Shown in pieces: positions 24,855 through 32,439 of a stretch of 64,000 nucleotides of DNA. Numbering within the stretch: position 1 is the stretch's first letter; every line of letters starts with the position of its first letter. The stretch spans positions 1-64,000 of the forward strand of contig SVGM01000012.1 in the NCBI GenBank assembly GCA_015056365.1. Reading direction: 5' to 3'. The position numbers were made by a program, and so were the translations under genes. The stretch comes from Clostridiales bacterium. Its GTDB lineage: Bacteria > Bacillota > Clostridia > Christensenellales > Aristaeellaceae. The notes under the pieces were generated by a model. That model worked only from the letters and a program-made list of their open reading frames with translations, had not been told where the DNA came from and did no database searches.

Positions 24855-24946
24855 TACGGCGTTTGCAAAAATGTTCGGGTTTTTGCGCACTGTCCGCGGA
24901 CTGCGGAGTAGGGCTGAAAGAGCCATGCGCCGTACAGGATTTTTTT
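24855..24946 (+). ncRNA. Cloverleaf-like structured leader RNA upstream of purE
   Basis: Perfect stems: P1 TACGGCG/CGCCGTA (24855-24861 with 24928-24934); P2 GCAAAAA/TTTTTGC (24865-24871 with 24880-24886); P3 TCCGC/GCGGA (24893-24897 with 24903-24907); P4 GGCT/AGCC (24912-24915 with 24921-24924). Seven Ts follow at 24940-24946. An alternative GCGCA/TGCGC pairing (24885-24889 with 24926-24930) excludes P1 and P2. I could not match it to the purine, PRPP, ppGpp or ZTP aptamer consensus. Regulation of purine synthesis is inferred from position. Confidence 0.5.
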
Positions 24947-24963
24947 ATGTGGAGGACACGAAA

Positions 24964-25458
24964 ATGAAAAAAGTCGGAATCGTCATGGGCAGCGACAGCG
25001 ATCTGCCTATCGTAGAGAAAGCAGTCAATACGCTGGAAATGCTGGGCGTCCCCTGCGAGACCCACGTATATTCCGCTCACCGTACCCCCGAGGAAGCCCG
25101 TCGGTTTGCCCTGAACGCCCGCAAAAACGGCTTTGGCGCGATCATTGCCGCTGCCGGTATGGCTGCCCACCTGGCCGGTGCCATCGCCGCCAATACTACC
25201 CTGCCGGTGATCGGCATCCCCTGCAAGTCCTCTGTGCTGGACGGCATGGACGCTCTGCTTTCCACCGTGATGATGCCTCCGGGAATCCCCGTGGCCACGG
25301 TAGCCATCAACGGCGGCGTGAACGCTGCCCTGCTGGCTGCTCAGATCATCGCCGTGGGTGATGAAGAGCTGGCCCGCAAGCTGGACGAGAAGCGCGTGAA
25401 GGACGCTGCCGTGGTTCTGGAGAAGGACGCGGCGATCTGCGAGAAGTACAGCCGGTAA
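24964..25458 (+). CDS. purE: N5-carboxyaminoimidazole ribonucleotide mutase
   Basis: First gene of the purine operon; PurE converts N5-CAIR to CAIR. The 164-residue protein has the typical GSDSDLPIVEKA (residues 9-20), the YSAHRTPEEA motif near 40, and the MPPGIPVATVAINGGVNAALLA C-terminal block. The length and the AINGGVNA form fit class I PurE. PurK, which makes N5-CAIR, is not in the window, so either it is elsewhere or CO2 is used directly. The start follows GGAGGACACGAAA; the long track ORF starts within the leader. purF follows after 33 nt. Confidence 0.95.
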   Translation: MKKVGIVMGSDSDLPIVEKAVNTLEMLGVPCETHVYSAHRTPEEARRFALNARKNGFGAIIAAAGMAAHLAGAIAANTTLPVIGIPCKSSVLDGMDALLSTVMMPPGIPVATVAINGGVNAALLAAQIIAVGDEELARKLDEKRVKDAAVVLEKDAAICEKYSR

Positions 25459-25491
25459 GGCTTTTGACCATTTACAAGGAGCGTGACAACC

Positions 25492-26913
25492 ATGGGTGGC
25501 TTTTTCGGCGCAGCACTGAAGCGCAATGCCATCGCCGACGTTTTCTTCGGTACGGACTACCATTCCCACCTGGGCACCCGCCGAGGCGGCATGGCGGCCT
25601 ACGATCCGGAGATCGGTCTCCAGCGTGAGATCCATAACATTTCCAACTCGCCCTTCCGCACCAAGTTTGAGCATATCTTCGATGAGATGAAGGGCAACTC
25701 CGCCATCGGCTGTATCAGCGACTGGGATCCCCAGCCCTTGCTGATCCGTTCCAGCCTGGGCGTGTACGCCATCAGCATCATTGGTCTGATCACCAACGCT
25801 GACAAGCTGATCGATCAGTACCTGTCCGCCGGCGGCCAGTTCGACGCCATGACCGGCGGCCGGATCAACAACACCGAGCTTGTTGCCGCCATGATCAACC
25901 AGAAGACCACCTTTGAAGAGGGCATCCGTTTTGCGCAGGAGGTGATCGAAGGCTCCGCCAACATCCTGATCCTGAAGCAGGGCGGCGCCATCATTGCCGC
26001 CCGCGACCGGCTGGGACGCATTCCGGTGGTCATTGGCAAAAACGAAGACGGCTACTGCGCATCGTTTGAGTCCTTTGCCTATCAGAAACTGGATTTTGAG
26101 GACGTAAAAGAACTGGGCCCGGGTGAGATCGTAGAATTGACCTGCGACGGTATGACCCAGCTCAGCCCGCCCGGCAAGGAGATGCGGATGTGCTCCTTCC
26201 TGTGGTCCTACTACGGCTATCCCACCTCCACCTACGAAGGTGTGAATGTGGAAGTGATGCGCTACCGTAACGGCGCTATCATGGCGGAAAACGACAAGGA
26301 ACAGGGTTTGGGGCAGGACATTGATTACGTGGGCGGTGTGCCTGATTCCGGCACGCCTCACGCCATCGGCTACGCCAACAAGAGCGGCAAGCATTTCGCC
26401 CGCGCCTTCATCAAGTACACCCCCACCTGGGCACGCAGCTTTACCCCCACCCATCAGGAGGAGCGCAACCGGGTGGCCAAGATGAAGCAGATCCCCGTCC
26501 ATGCTCTCATCAAGGACAAGAATTTGCTCTTTGTGGATGACTCCATCGTTCGCGGCACTCAGCTGCGGGAAACGGTTGAATTCCTTTACGATAACGGCGC
26601 AAAGTCGGTGCACATCCGCTCCGCTTGCCCGCCTATCATGTATGGCTGCAAGTACCTGAACTTCTCCCGCTCCACTAATGACATGGAGCTGATCGCCCGC
26701 CGGGTGATCATGGAGCTGGAGGGCGAAGAGGGCTTCAAGCATATCCAAGAGTACAGCGATTCCAAGACCGAGCGCGGCCAGAACCTGCGCAAGGCCATTT
26801 GTGAAAAGATGCACTTCGCATCTCTGGAGTTCCAGTCCATCGAAGGTCTCATCGAGGCCATCGGCGTGGAACCCTGCAAGCTGTGCACCTACTGCTGGAA
26901 CGGCAAGGAGTGA
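25492..26913 (+). CDS. purF: Amidophosphoribosyltransferase family protein lacking the N-terminal catalytic Cys
   Basis: Related to PurF, which makes phosphoribosylamine from PRPP and glutamine. The 473-residue protein has an N-terminal Ntn-hydrolase-like domain and a PRTase domain with the PRPP motif LLFVDDSIVRGTQ near 345. Possible Fe-S ligand cysteines are in SACPPIMYGC and the C-terminal CKLCTYC. The N-terminus reads MGGFFG where class II glutaminases have MCGIFG, so the nucleophilic cysteine is Gly and there is no cleavable propeptide. I chose ATG 25492, ten bases after AAGGAG, over GTG 25483. This fits a known clostridial variant family, but glutamine use is doubtful. Confidence 0.85.
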   Translation: MGGFFGAALKRNAIADVFFGTDYHSHLGTRRGGMAAYDPEIGLQREIHNISNSPFRTKFEHIFDEMKGNSAIGCISDWDPQPLLIRSSLGVYAISIIGLITNADKLIDQYLSAGGQFDAMTGGRINNTELVAAMINQKTTFEEGIRFAQEVIEGSANILILKQGGAIIAARDRLGRIPVVIGKNEDGYCASFESFAYQKLDFEDVKELGPGEIVELTCDGMTQLSPPGKEMRMCSFLWSYYGYPTSTYEGVNVEVMRYRNGAIMAENDKEQGLGQDIDYVGGVPDSGTPHAIGYANKSGKHFARAFIKYTPTWARSFTPTHQEERNRVAKMKQIPVHALIKDKNLLFVDDSIVRGTQLRETVEFLYDNGAKSVHIRSACPPIMYGCKYLNFSRSTNDMELIARRVIMELEGEEGFKHIQEYSDSKTERGQNLRKAICEKMHFASLEFQSIEGLIEAIGVEPCKLCTYCWNGKE

Positions 26914-26918
26914 GGGGG

Positions 26919-27236
26919 AGACGCTGGGGCACTGCCCCAGGCCCCGCCAAAGGGGCTGAGTTCCGCAACCTCAGTCGGCGTACAGTCCACTGCCGTGGCC
27001 TGTACTTGCTTCGGTTGACGACTGCGGGTCGTTTTGCGCTTCGCGCAAGTGCCCACAGGGCACGCACTTCCCTCCGTCGCCCTTTGGAAACCCGCTTATT
27101 GCGCCGTTTCACGGCGCAAAGGCCTACAATGTATCATTGCTACCTACCCTGCGTCCATGATATGGGCGCAGCCCGGAGGTGCAGGAGGCACTGCCTCCTG
27201 CCAGGGTTTGGGGCAGCGCCCCAAATCGCCCCCCCA
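26919..27236 (+). repeat. Structured intergenic repeat, copy B, with flanking palindromes
   Basis: It fills the 346-nt gap between purF and purM. In order: GGGGCACTGCCCC; the hairpin GTACAG..CCAC/GTGG..CTGTAC (26980-27005), replacing the CTGGGCAC/GTGCCCAG of copies A and C; ACGAC/GTCGT; TTGCGC/GCGCAA, a compensatory change from TTGCCC/GGGCAA; GTGCCC/GGGCAC; TTGCGCCG/CGGCGCAA (27099-27119); TGCGTCCATGATATGGGCGCA; GCAGGAGGC/GCCTCCTGC; GGGGC/GCCCC. No gene is evident. Confidence 0.88.
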
Positions 27237-27259
27237 ACAAACAAAGGAGGAACTACACA

Positions 27260-28303
27260 ATGCACAACCAGTCCAAGTCCGACAGCTACGCCGCCGCTGG
27301 CGTGGATATTACCGCAGGCTACAAGGCGGTAGAACTGATGAAAAAGCACATCGCCCGCACCATGACGGCGGGTGTGTGCTCCGATGTGGGCGGCTTCGGC
27401 GGCCTGTTTGAGCTGGATCTGACGGGCATCACCCAGCCTGTGCTGGTGAGCGGCACCGACGGCTGCGGCACCAAGGTGAAGCTGGCCATGCTGATGGACA
27501 AGCACGACACCATCGGCATCGACGCTGTGGCCATGTGCGTCAACGATATCATCTGCTGCGGCGCCAAGCCCCTGTTCTTCCTGGATTATATCGCCTGCGG
27601 CAAGAACTATCCCGAGAAGATCGCCCAAATCGTGTCCGGCGTTGCCGAGGGCTGCGTGCAGAGCGGCGCTGCGCTCATCGGCGGCGAAACCGCTGAGCAT
27701 CCCGGCCTGATGCCTGAGGATGACTACGATGTGGCTGGTTACTGCACCGGCGTGGTGGACAAGCAGAAGATCATCGACAACAAGGCCATGGAAGTGGGCG
27801 ATGTGATCATCGCTCTGCCCTCCACCGGCGTGCATTCCAATGGTTTCTCGCTGGTGCGCAAGGTGTTCGATGTGGAGAACGCCGATCTCACCAGCCCTGT
27901 GGCTGAGCTGGGCGGCAAGAGCCTTGGCGAGACTTTGCTCACCCCCACCCGCATCTATGTGAAGCCCGTTTTGGCCCTCAACGAGCAGGTCAAGATCAAG
28001 GGCATCAGCCACATCACCGGCGGCGGCTTCTATGAGAACATTCCGCGCTCCATCCCCGATGGTCTGGGCGCCAAGATCGACAAGGCTTCCGTCAAGGTGT
28101 TGCCCATCTTTGACCTGATTGCCAAGACCGGCAACATCAGCGAGCGGGACATGTACAACACCTTCAACATGGGCGTTGGCATGAGCATCGTGGTCAGCAA
28201 GGACGAAGCCGACAAGGCCATCGAGATTCTCAAGGCGAATGGTGAGGATGCTTACCTGATCGGCGAGATCGTGGCTTCTGAGGAGAAGATCACCATTTGC
28301 TGA
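27260..28303 (+). CDS. purM: Phosphoribosylformylglycinamidine cyclo-ligase (AIR synthetase)
   Basis: Fifth step of purine synthesis: FGAM plus ATP to AIR. The 347-residue protein has the PurM fold with [10 protein letters not shown] near residue 8, [14 protein letters not shown] near 67, the [19 protein letters not shown] core near 93, [10 protein letters not shown] near 140, and [14 protein letters not shown]-like ISHITGGGF near 255. The start follows ACAAAGGAGGAACTACACA; the longer track start lies in the repeat. Repeats flank it on both sides, separating it from purF and purN while keeping the strand. Confidence 0.96.
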   Translation: MHNQSKSDSYAAAGVDITAGYKAVELMKKHIARTMTAGVCSDVGGFGGLFELDLTGITQPVLVSGTDGCGTKVKLAMLMDKHDTIGIDAVAMCVNDIICCGAKPLFFLDYIACGKNYPEKIAQIVSGVAEGCVQSGAALIGGETAEHPGLMPEDDYDVAGYCTGVVDKQKIIDNKAMEVGDVIIALPSTGVHSNGFSLVRKVFDVENADLTSPVAELGGKSLGETLLTPTRIYVKPVLALNEQVKIKGISHITGGGFYENIPRSIPDGLGAKIDKASVKVLPIFDLIAKTGNISERDMYNTFNMGVGMSIVVSKDEADKAIEILKANGEDAYLIGEIVASEEKITIC

Positions 28304-28337
28304 TGTAGTGGGGTTGTAACCCATACTTGCCTATAAA

Positions 28338-28537
28338 GCCGCACATCTTGCGCCTTTGGCGCTCGCTGTGCTTGCGCTGTTGCGCTGCGGCGCAAGGTCA
28401 GGGGAGACGGAGGGAAGTGTGTGCCCAGTGGGCACTTGCCCGAAGGGCAAAACGACCCGCTGTCGTCAACCGAAGCAAGGGCTGGGCACGGTTAGTGCCC
28501 AGAACGCCGACTGAGGTTGCGGAACGATCCCCTGCAC
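28338..28537 (-). repeat. Structured intergenic repeat, copy C (inverted relative to the operon)
   Basis: Reverse complement of copy A, between purM and purN. It contains GCGCC-TTT-GGCGC, CTTGCGC/GCGCAAG, GTGCCC/GGGCAC, TTGCCC/GGGCAA, ACGAC/GTCGT and CTGGGCAC/GTGCCCAG in the orientation opposite to copy B. No gene is evident in this 283-nt gap. Confidence 0.88.
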
Positions 28538-28586
28538 CACACTCATTCATCCATTTTCCCTGCCAAAGAAAGAGAGGGCGTAAACC

Positions 28587-29222
28587 ATGAAAAACATCGC
28601 CGTGCTGGTCTCCGGCGGCGGCACCAACTTGCAGGCGCTCATCGACGCTGAAAAGCGGGGCGAGCTGGGCAACGGCAAGCTGGCAGCAGTCATTTCCTCC
28701 AAGGAAGGAGCCTATGCGCTGGAAAGAGCCGCTAACGCAGGCATTCCCGGCTATGTGCTGGCCCGCAAGAGCTTTCCGGACAGCCGGGCCATGACCGTTG
28801 CGCTGGTGGAGAAACTCCACGAGCTGAGCATCGACTTGGTGGTGCTGGCCGGGTGCATGGTCATCTTCACCGAAGAGCTGACCACCGCTTACCCCAATGC
28901 CATCATCAATGTACACCCTGCGCTGATTCCTTCCTTCTGCGGCAAGGGCTTCTACGGCCTGCATGTGCATGAAGCTGCTCTCAGCTACGGCGTGAAGCTG
29001 TCCGGCGCAACGGTGCACTTCGTCAGCGAGGAATGCGACGCAGGCCCCATCATCGCCCAGAAGGCGGTTCCCGTGCTGGAGGGCGATACCCCCGAAACGC
29101 TGCAAAAACGCATCATGGAAGAAGCGGAATGGAAGCTGCTTCCTGAGGCGGTGAAACTTTTCTGTGAAGGCCGTCTCCGGGTGGAAGGCCGCATCGTGAA
29201 GATTGAACAGGAGGATGCCTAA
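28587..29222 (+). CDS. purN: Phosphoribosylglycinamide formyltransferase
   Basis: Transfers formyl from 10-formyl-THF to GAR. The 211-residue protein has the PurN fold: VLVSGGGTNLQALIDA at the N-terminus, VLAGCMVIFTEEL near 90, and the catalytic NVHPALIPSFCGKGFYG near 107 with the aspartate in SEECDAGPIIAQ near 145. It starts after AGAGAGGGCGTAAACC and ends immediately before purO. Its folate donor can be renewed by fhs at the end of the operon. Confidence 0.96.
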   Translation: MKNIAVLVSGGGTNLQALIDAEKRGELGNGKLAAVISSKEGAYALERAANAGIPGYVLARKSFPDSRAMTVALVEKLHELSIDLVVLAGCMVIFTEELTTAYPNAIINVHPALIPSFCGKGFYGLHVHEAALSYGVKLSGATVHFVSEECDAGPIIAQKAVPVLEGDTPETLQKRIMEEAEWKLLPEAVKLFCEGRLRVEGRIVKIEQEDA

Positions 29223-29942
29223 ATGAACATCTACGAAATCAAGACCCTGACCGAACGCCTCGAAGGCAACACCTACCCCGGCCGCGGCATCGTCATCGGC
29301 AAGACCGCCGACGGCAAGAAGGCTGCCACTGCCTACTTCATCATGGGCCGTAGTGCCAACAGCCGCAACCGCATCTTCACCGAGAAGGACGGCGCCATCT
29401 TCACCGAGCCCTTCGACGCTTCCAAGGTGGAGGATCCTTCCCTGATCATCTACGCCGCCCTGCGCAACTACGAAAACAAGCTGATCGTCACCAACGGCGA
29501 CCAGACCGACACCATCTGGGAAGGCCTCAAGGCCGGCAAGAGCTTCTCCGAAGCCCTGACCACCCGCGAGTTTGAGCCCGACGGCCCCAACTTCACCCCC
29601 CGCATCAGCGGCATGATCACCTTCGGCGAAGGCGACTTCACCTACGAAATGAGCATTCTCAAGTCTGCCGATGCAGAAGGCACCGCCTGCAACCGCTACA
29701 CCTTCACCTATCCCAGCCTCAGCGGTCTGGGCCACTTCATCCACACCTATGTGTGCGACGGCAACCCTATCCCCACCTTCCAGGGCGAGCCGGAGCGTGT
29801 GGCCATCGATAACGACATCGACGCTTTCACCACTGCCCTGTGGAATGCGCTGGATGAGAACAACAAGATTTCCCTCTATGTGCGCTATACCGACCTTGCC
29901 ACCGGCGAGTGCGAAAGCCGCATGATCAACAAGAACGCCTAA
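29223..29942 (+). CDS. purO: Archaeal-type IMP cyclohydrolase (PurO)
   Basis: Catalyses the final step, ring closure of FAICAR to IMP. The 239-residue protein resembles PurO of methanogens, not the cyclohydrolase half of bacterial PurH. Recognised segments: LEGNTYPGRGIVIGKT near residue 14, AYFIMGRSANSRNRIF near 38, and the TPRISGM block near 125. It begins directly after the purN stop with GAACAGGAGGATGCCTAA ahead. The next gene is a stand-alone AICAR transformylase, so the bifunctional PurH is replaced by two proteins. The separation is known in some Clostridia. Confidence 0.9.
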   Translation: MNIYEIKTLTERLEGNTYPGRGIVIGKTADGKKAATAYFIMGRSANSRNRIFTEKDGAIFTEPFDASKVEDPSLIIYAALRNYENKLIVTNGDQTDTIWEGLKAGKSFSEALTTREFEPDGPNFTPRISGMITFGEGDFTYEMSILKSADAEGTACNRYTFTYPSLSGLGHFIHTYVCDGNPIPTFQGEPERVAIDNDIDAFTTALWNALDENNKISLYVRYTDLATGECESRMINKNA

Positions 29943-29956
29943 GGAGAGTGCCAACG

Positions 29957-31141
29957 ATGAAAGAGTTTGAACTGAAATACGGCTGCAACCCCAACCAGAA
30001 ACCCGCCCGTATCTATATGCATGACGGTTCCGACCTGCCTGTGACCATCCTTTCCGGCCGTCCCGGCTTCATCAACTTCCTGGATGCTTTCAACTCCTGG
30101 CAGCTGGTCAAGGAGCTGAAGGAAGCGCTGGGCCTGCCCGCTGCCGCCTCCTTCAAGCACGTCAGCCCCACCTCTGCTGCTGTGGGCCTGCCCCTGAGCG
30201 ACAAGCTGAAGAAGGCCTGCTTTGTGGATGACATCGAGGGTCTGGATGAGTCTCCTCTGGGCTGCGCTTATGCCCGTGCCCGTGGCACCGACCGTATGTG
30301 CTCCTTTGGCGACTGGGTTGCCCTCAGCGACGTTTGCGACGTGACCACCGCCACCATGATCAAGCGGGAAGTGTCCGACGGCGTTATCGCTCCCGGCTAT
30401 GAGCCCGAAGCCCTCGAGATCCTCAAGACCAAGCGCAAGGGCAACTACAACATCGTGCAGATTGACCCCAATTACGTGCCCGATCTGGCCGAGCGCAAGC
30501 AGGTGTTCGGCATCACCTTCGAGCAGGGTCGCAACAACTTCGAAATCAACCGTGAACTGCTCTCCAACGTGGTCACCGCCAACAAGGATCTGCCCGAATC
30601 CGCCATCCGTGACCTGATCGTGGCCCTCATCACCCTCAAGTACACCCAGTCCAACTCCGTGTGCTATGCGGTGGATGGTCAGGCCATCGGCGTGGGCGCT
30701 GGCCAGCAGAGCCGCATCCACTGCACCCGTCTGGCCGGCGGCAAGGCCGACACCTGGCAGCTGCGCCAGCATGACAAGGTACTGAACCTGCCCTTCAAGC
30801 CCGAACTGGGTCGCCCCGACCGTGACAACGTGATCGACGGCTACATTAACCACAACGAGGAAGATGTGTGCGCCGACGGCGTGTGGCAGCGTTACTTCAC
30901 CGAGCAGCCCGCTCCCTTCACCAAGGAAGAACAGCGTGCCTATCTGGACACCATCAGCGGCGTTGCGCTGGGCTCCGATGCCTTCTTCCCCTTCGCCGAC
31001 AACATTCAGCGTGCCCGCATGAGCGGCGCTACCTACATCGCCGAGCCCGGCGGCTCCATCCGTGACAATCTGGTCATCGAGGAGTGCGACAAGCTGAACA
31101 TCAGCATGTGCTTCACCGGCATGCGCCTGTTCCATCACTAA
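29957..31141 (+). CDS. Stand-alone AICAR transformylase (C-terminal half of PurH)
   Basis: Transfers formyl from 10-formyl-THF to AICAR to give FAICAR. The 394-residue protein corresponds to the AICARFT domain of PurH with no MGS/cyclohydrolase N-terminus. Recognised segments: MKEFELKYGCNPNQKPA at the start, SFKHVSPTSAAVG near 65 (with the catalytic Lys-His), AGQQSRIHCTRLAGGKAD near 250, and a SGVALGSDAFFPFADNI block near 335. The start follows AAGGAGAGTGCCAACG. It works with PurO just upstream; the two genes substitute for purH. Confidence 0.93.
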   Translation: MKEFELKYGCNPNQKPARIYMHDGSDLPVTILSGRPGFINFLDAFNSWQLVKELKEALGLPAAASFKHVSPTSAAVGLPLSDKLKKACFVDDIEGLDESPLGCAYARARGTDRMCSFGDWVALSDVCDVTTATMIKREVSDGVIAPGYEPEALEILKTKRKGNYNIVQIDPNYVPDLAERKQVFGITFEQGRNNFEINRELLSNVVTANKDLPESAIRDLIVALITLKYTQSNSVCYAVDGQAIGVGAGQQSRIHCTRLAGGKADTWQLRQHDKVLNLPFKPELGRPDRDNVIDGYINHNEEDVCADGVWQRYFTEQPAPFTKEEQRAYLDTISGVALGSDAFFPFADNIQRARMSGATYIAEPGGSIRDNLVIEECDKLNISMCFTGMRLFHH

Positions 31142-31164
31142 TCTGATTGTCAGTGGAGGAAGAT

Positions 31165-32439
31165 ATGAAAGTACTGGTCGTAGGCGGCGGCGGCCGTGAG
31201 CACGCCATCATCCGCAAGATCAAGGAAAATCCCACGGTTGAACAAATCTTCGCCCTGCCCGGCAATGGCGGCATTGCTGCCGATGCCACCTGCGTGGCCA
31301 TCGGCGCCACCGATGTGCCCGCCATCGTGGCCTTTGCCAAGGAACAGCAGGTGGATTATGTGGTCGTCGCCCCTGACGATCCGCTGGTACTGGGCTGCGT
31401 GGACGCTCTCTCCGCAGAGGGCTTCCCCTGCTTTGGCCCCAATGCCGCCGCTGCCGCCATCGAAGGCAGCAAGGTGTTCTCCAAGAACCTGATGAAGAAG
31501 TACGGCATCCCCACCGCTGCCTACGAGGTGTTCACCGATGAGGCTGCCGCTGTGGAATACCTGAAAACCGCTCCCATGCCCACCGTCATCAAGGCCGACG
31601 GCCTTGCGCTGGGCAAGGGTGTCATCATTGCCCAGAATTTTGAGGAAGCCGCCGAGGCGGTTCACTCCATGATGAGCGACAAGGTCTTCGGCAAGAGCGG
31701 CGACCAGATCGTCATCGAAGAGTTCCTCACCGGCCCTGAGGTTTCCGTGCTGGCCTTCACCGACGGCATCACCGTCAAGCCCATGGTGTCCTCCATGGAC
31801 CACAAGCGGGCGGGCGACAACGATACCGGCCTCAACACCGGCGGCATGGGCACCGTGGCCCCCAACCCCTACTACACCGAGGCCATGGCCAAGGAGTGCA
31901 TGGAAAAGATTTTCCTGCCCACGGTCAGCGCCATGAACGCCGAAGGCCGTACCTTCAAGGGCTGCCTGTATTTCGGCCTGATGCTCACGCCCAATGGCCC
32001 CAAGGTGATCGAGTACAACTGCCGCTTCGGCGATCCCGAAACCCAGGTAGTGCTGCCCCTTTTGGAGAGCGACCTGCTGACCATCATGCAGGCTGTGACC
32101 GAGCAGAAGCTGAGCGAGACCGAAGTGAAGTTTGCGGATAAGCATGCCTGCTGCGTCATCATGGCTTCCAAGGGTTATCCCACCAAGTACGACAAGGGCT
32201 TTGAGATCACCATTCCGGAGGAGATCGCAAAGAATGTGTTCGTGGCCGGCGCTGCCCTCAAGGACGGCAAGCTGGTCACCAGCGGCGGCCGTGTGCTGGG
32301 CGCCACCGCCATCAACCATACGCTGGGCGAAGCCATCAAGGACGCCTACGGTCTGGTCGAGAAAATCCATTTTGAGAACGCCTATTACCGCCACGACATC
32401 GGCGCGCGCGCCATGCAGGCTGCGGGGGAGGAAAAGTAA
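31165..32439 (+). CDS. purD: Phosphoribosylamine-glycine ligase
   Basis: ATP-grasp ligase joining phosphoribosylamine and glycine to GAR. The 424-residue protein has the GARS N-domain (VLVVGGGGREHAII), the ATP-grasp domain with KADGLALGKGVIIAQ near 140 and the GFRFGDPE-like NCRFGDPETQ near 287, and a C-domain. ATG 31165 follows GTGGAGGAAGAT; the track start six codons upstream overlaps that site. The stop overlaps the purL start (TAATG), so the two are translationally coupled. Confidence 0.96.
   Translation: MKVLVVGGGGREHAIIRKIKENPTVEQIFALPGNGGIAADATCVAIGATDVPAIVAFAKEQQVDYVVVAPDDPLVLGCVDALSAEGFPCFGPNAAAAAIEGSKVFSKNLMKKYGIPTAAYEVFTDEAAAVEYLKTAPMPTVIKADGLALGKGVIIAQNFEEAAEAVHSMMSDKVFGKSGDQIVIEEFLTGPEVSVLAFTDGITVKPMVSSMDHKRAGDNDTGLNTGGMGTVAPNPYYTEAMAKECMEKIFLPTVSAMNAEGRTFKGCLYFGLMLTPNGPKVIEYNCRFGDPETQVVLPLLESDLLTIMQAVTEQKLSETEVKFADKHACCVIMASKGYPTKYDKGFEITIPEEIAKNVFVAGAALKDGKLVTSGGRVLGATAINHTLGEAIKDAYGLVEKIHFENAYYRHDIGARAMQAAGEEK

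Noticed and set aside
24784-24963. Guanine, PRPP/ppGpp (ykkC-type) or ZTP riboswitch before purE
   Set aside because: The conserved cores of these aptamers are not present in the leader; the structure seen is different and is reported as unassigned.
24674-24967. A 97-codon ORF covering the purE promoter and leader
   Set aside because: It would start upstream of the promoter, has no ribosome-binding site, and overlaps a strongly structured leader.
28327-28590. Short ORFs in the repeats that share the peptide QWALAR-AKRPAVVNRSK
   Set aside because: The shared peptide comes from a shared DNA repeat. The frame and flanks change between copies while hairpin pairing is kept, so RNA or DNA structure explains it better than a protein.
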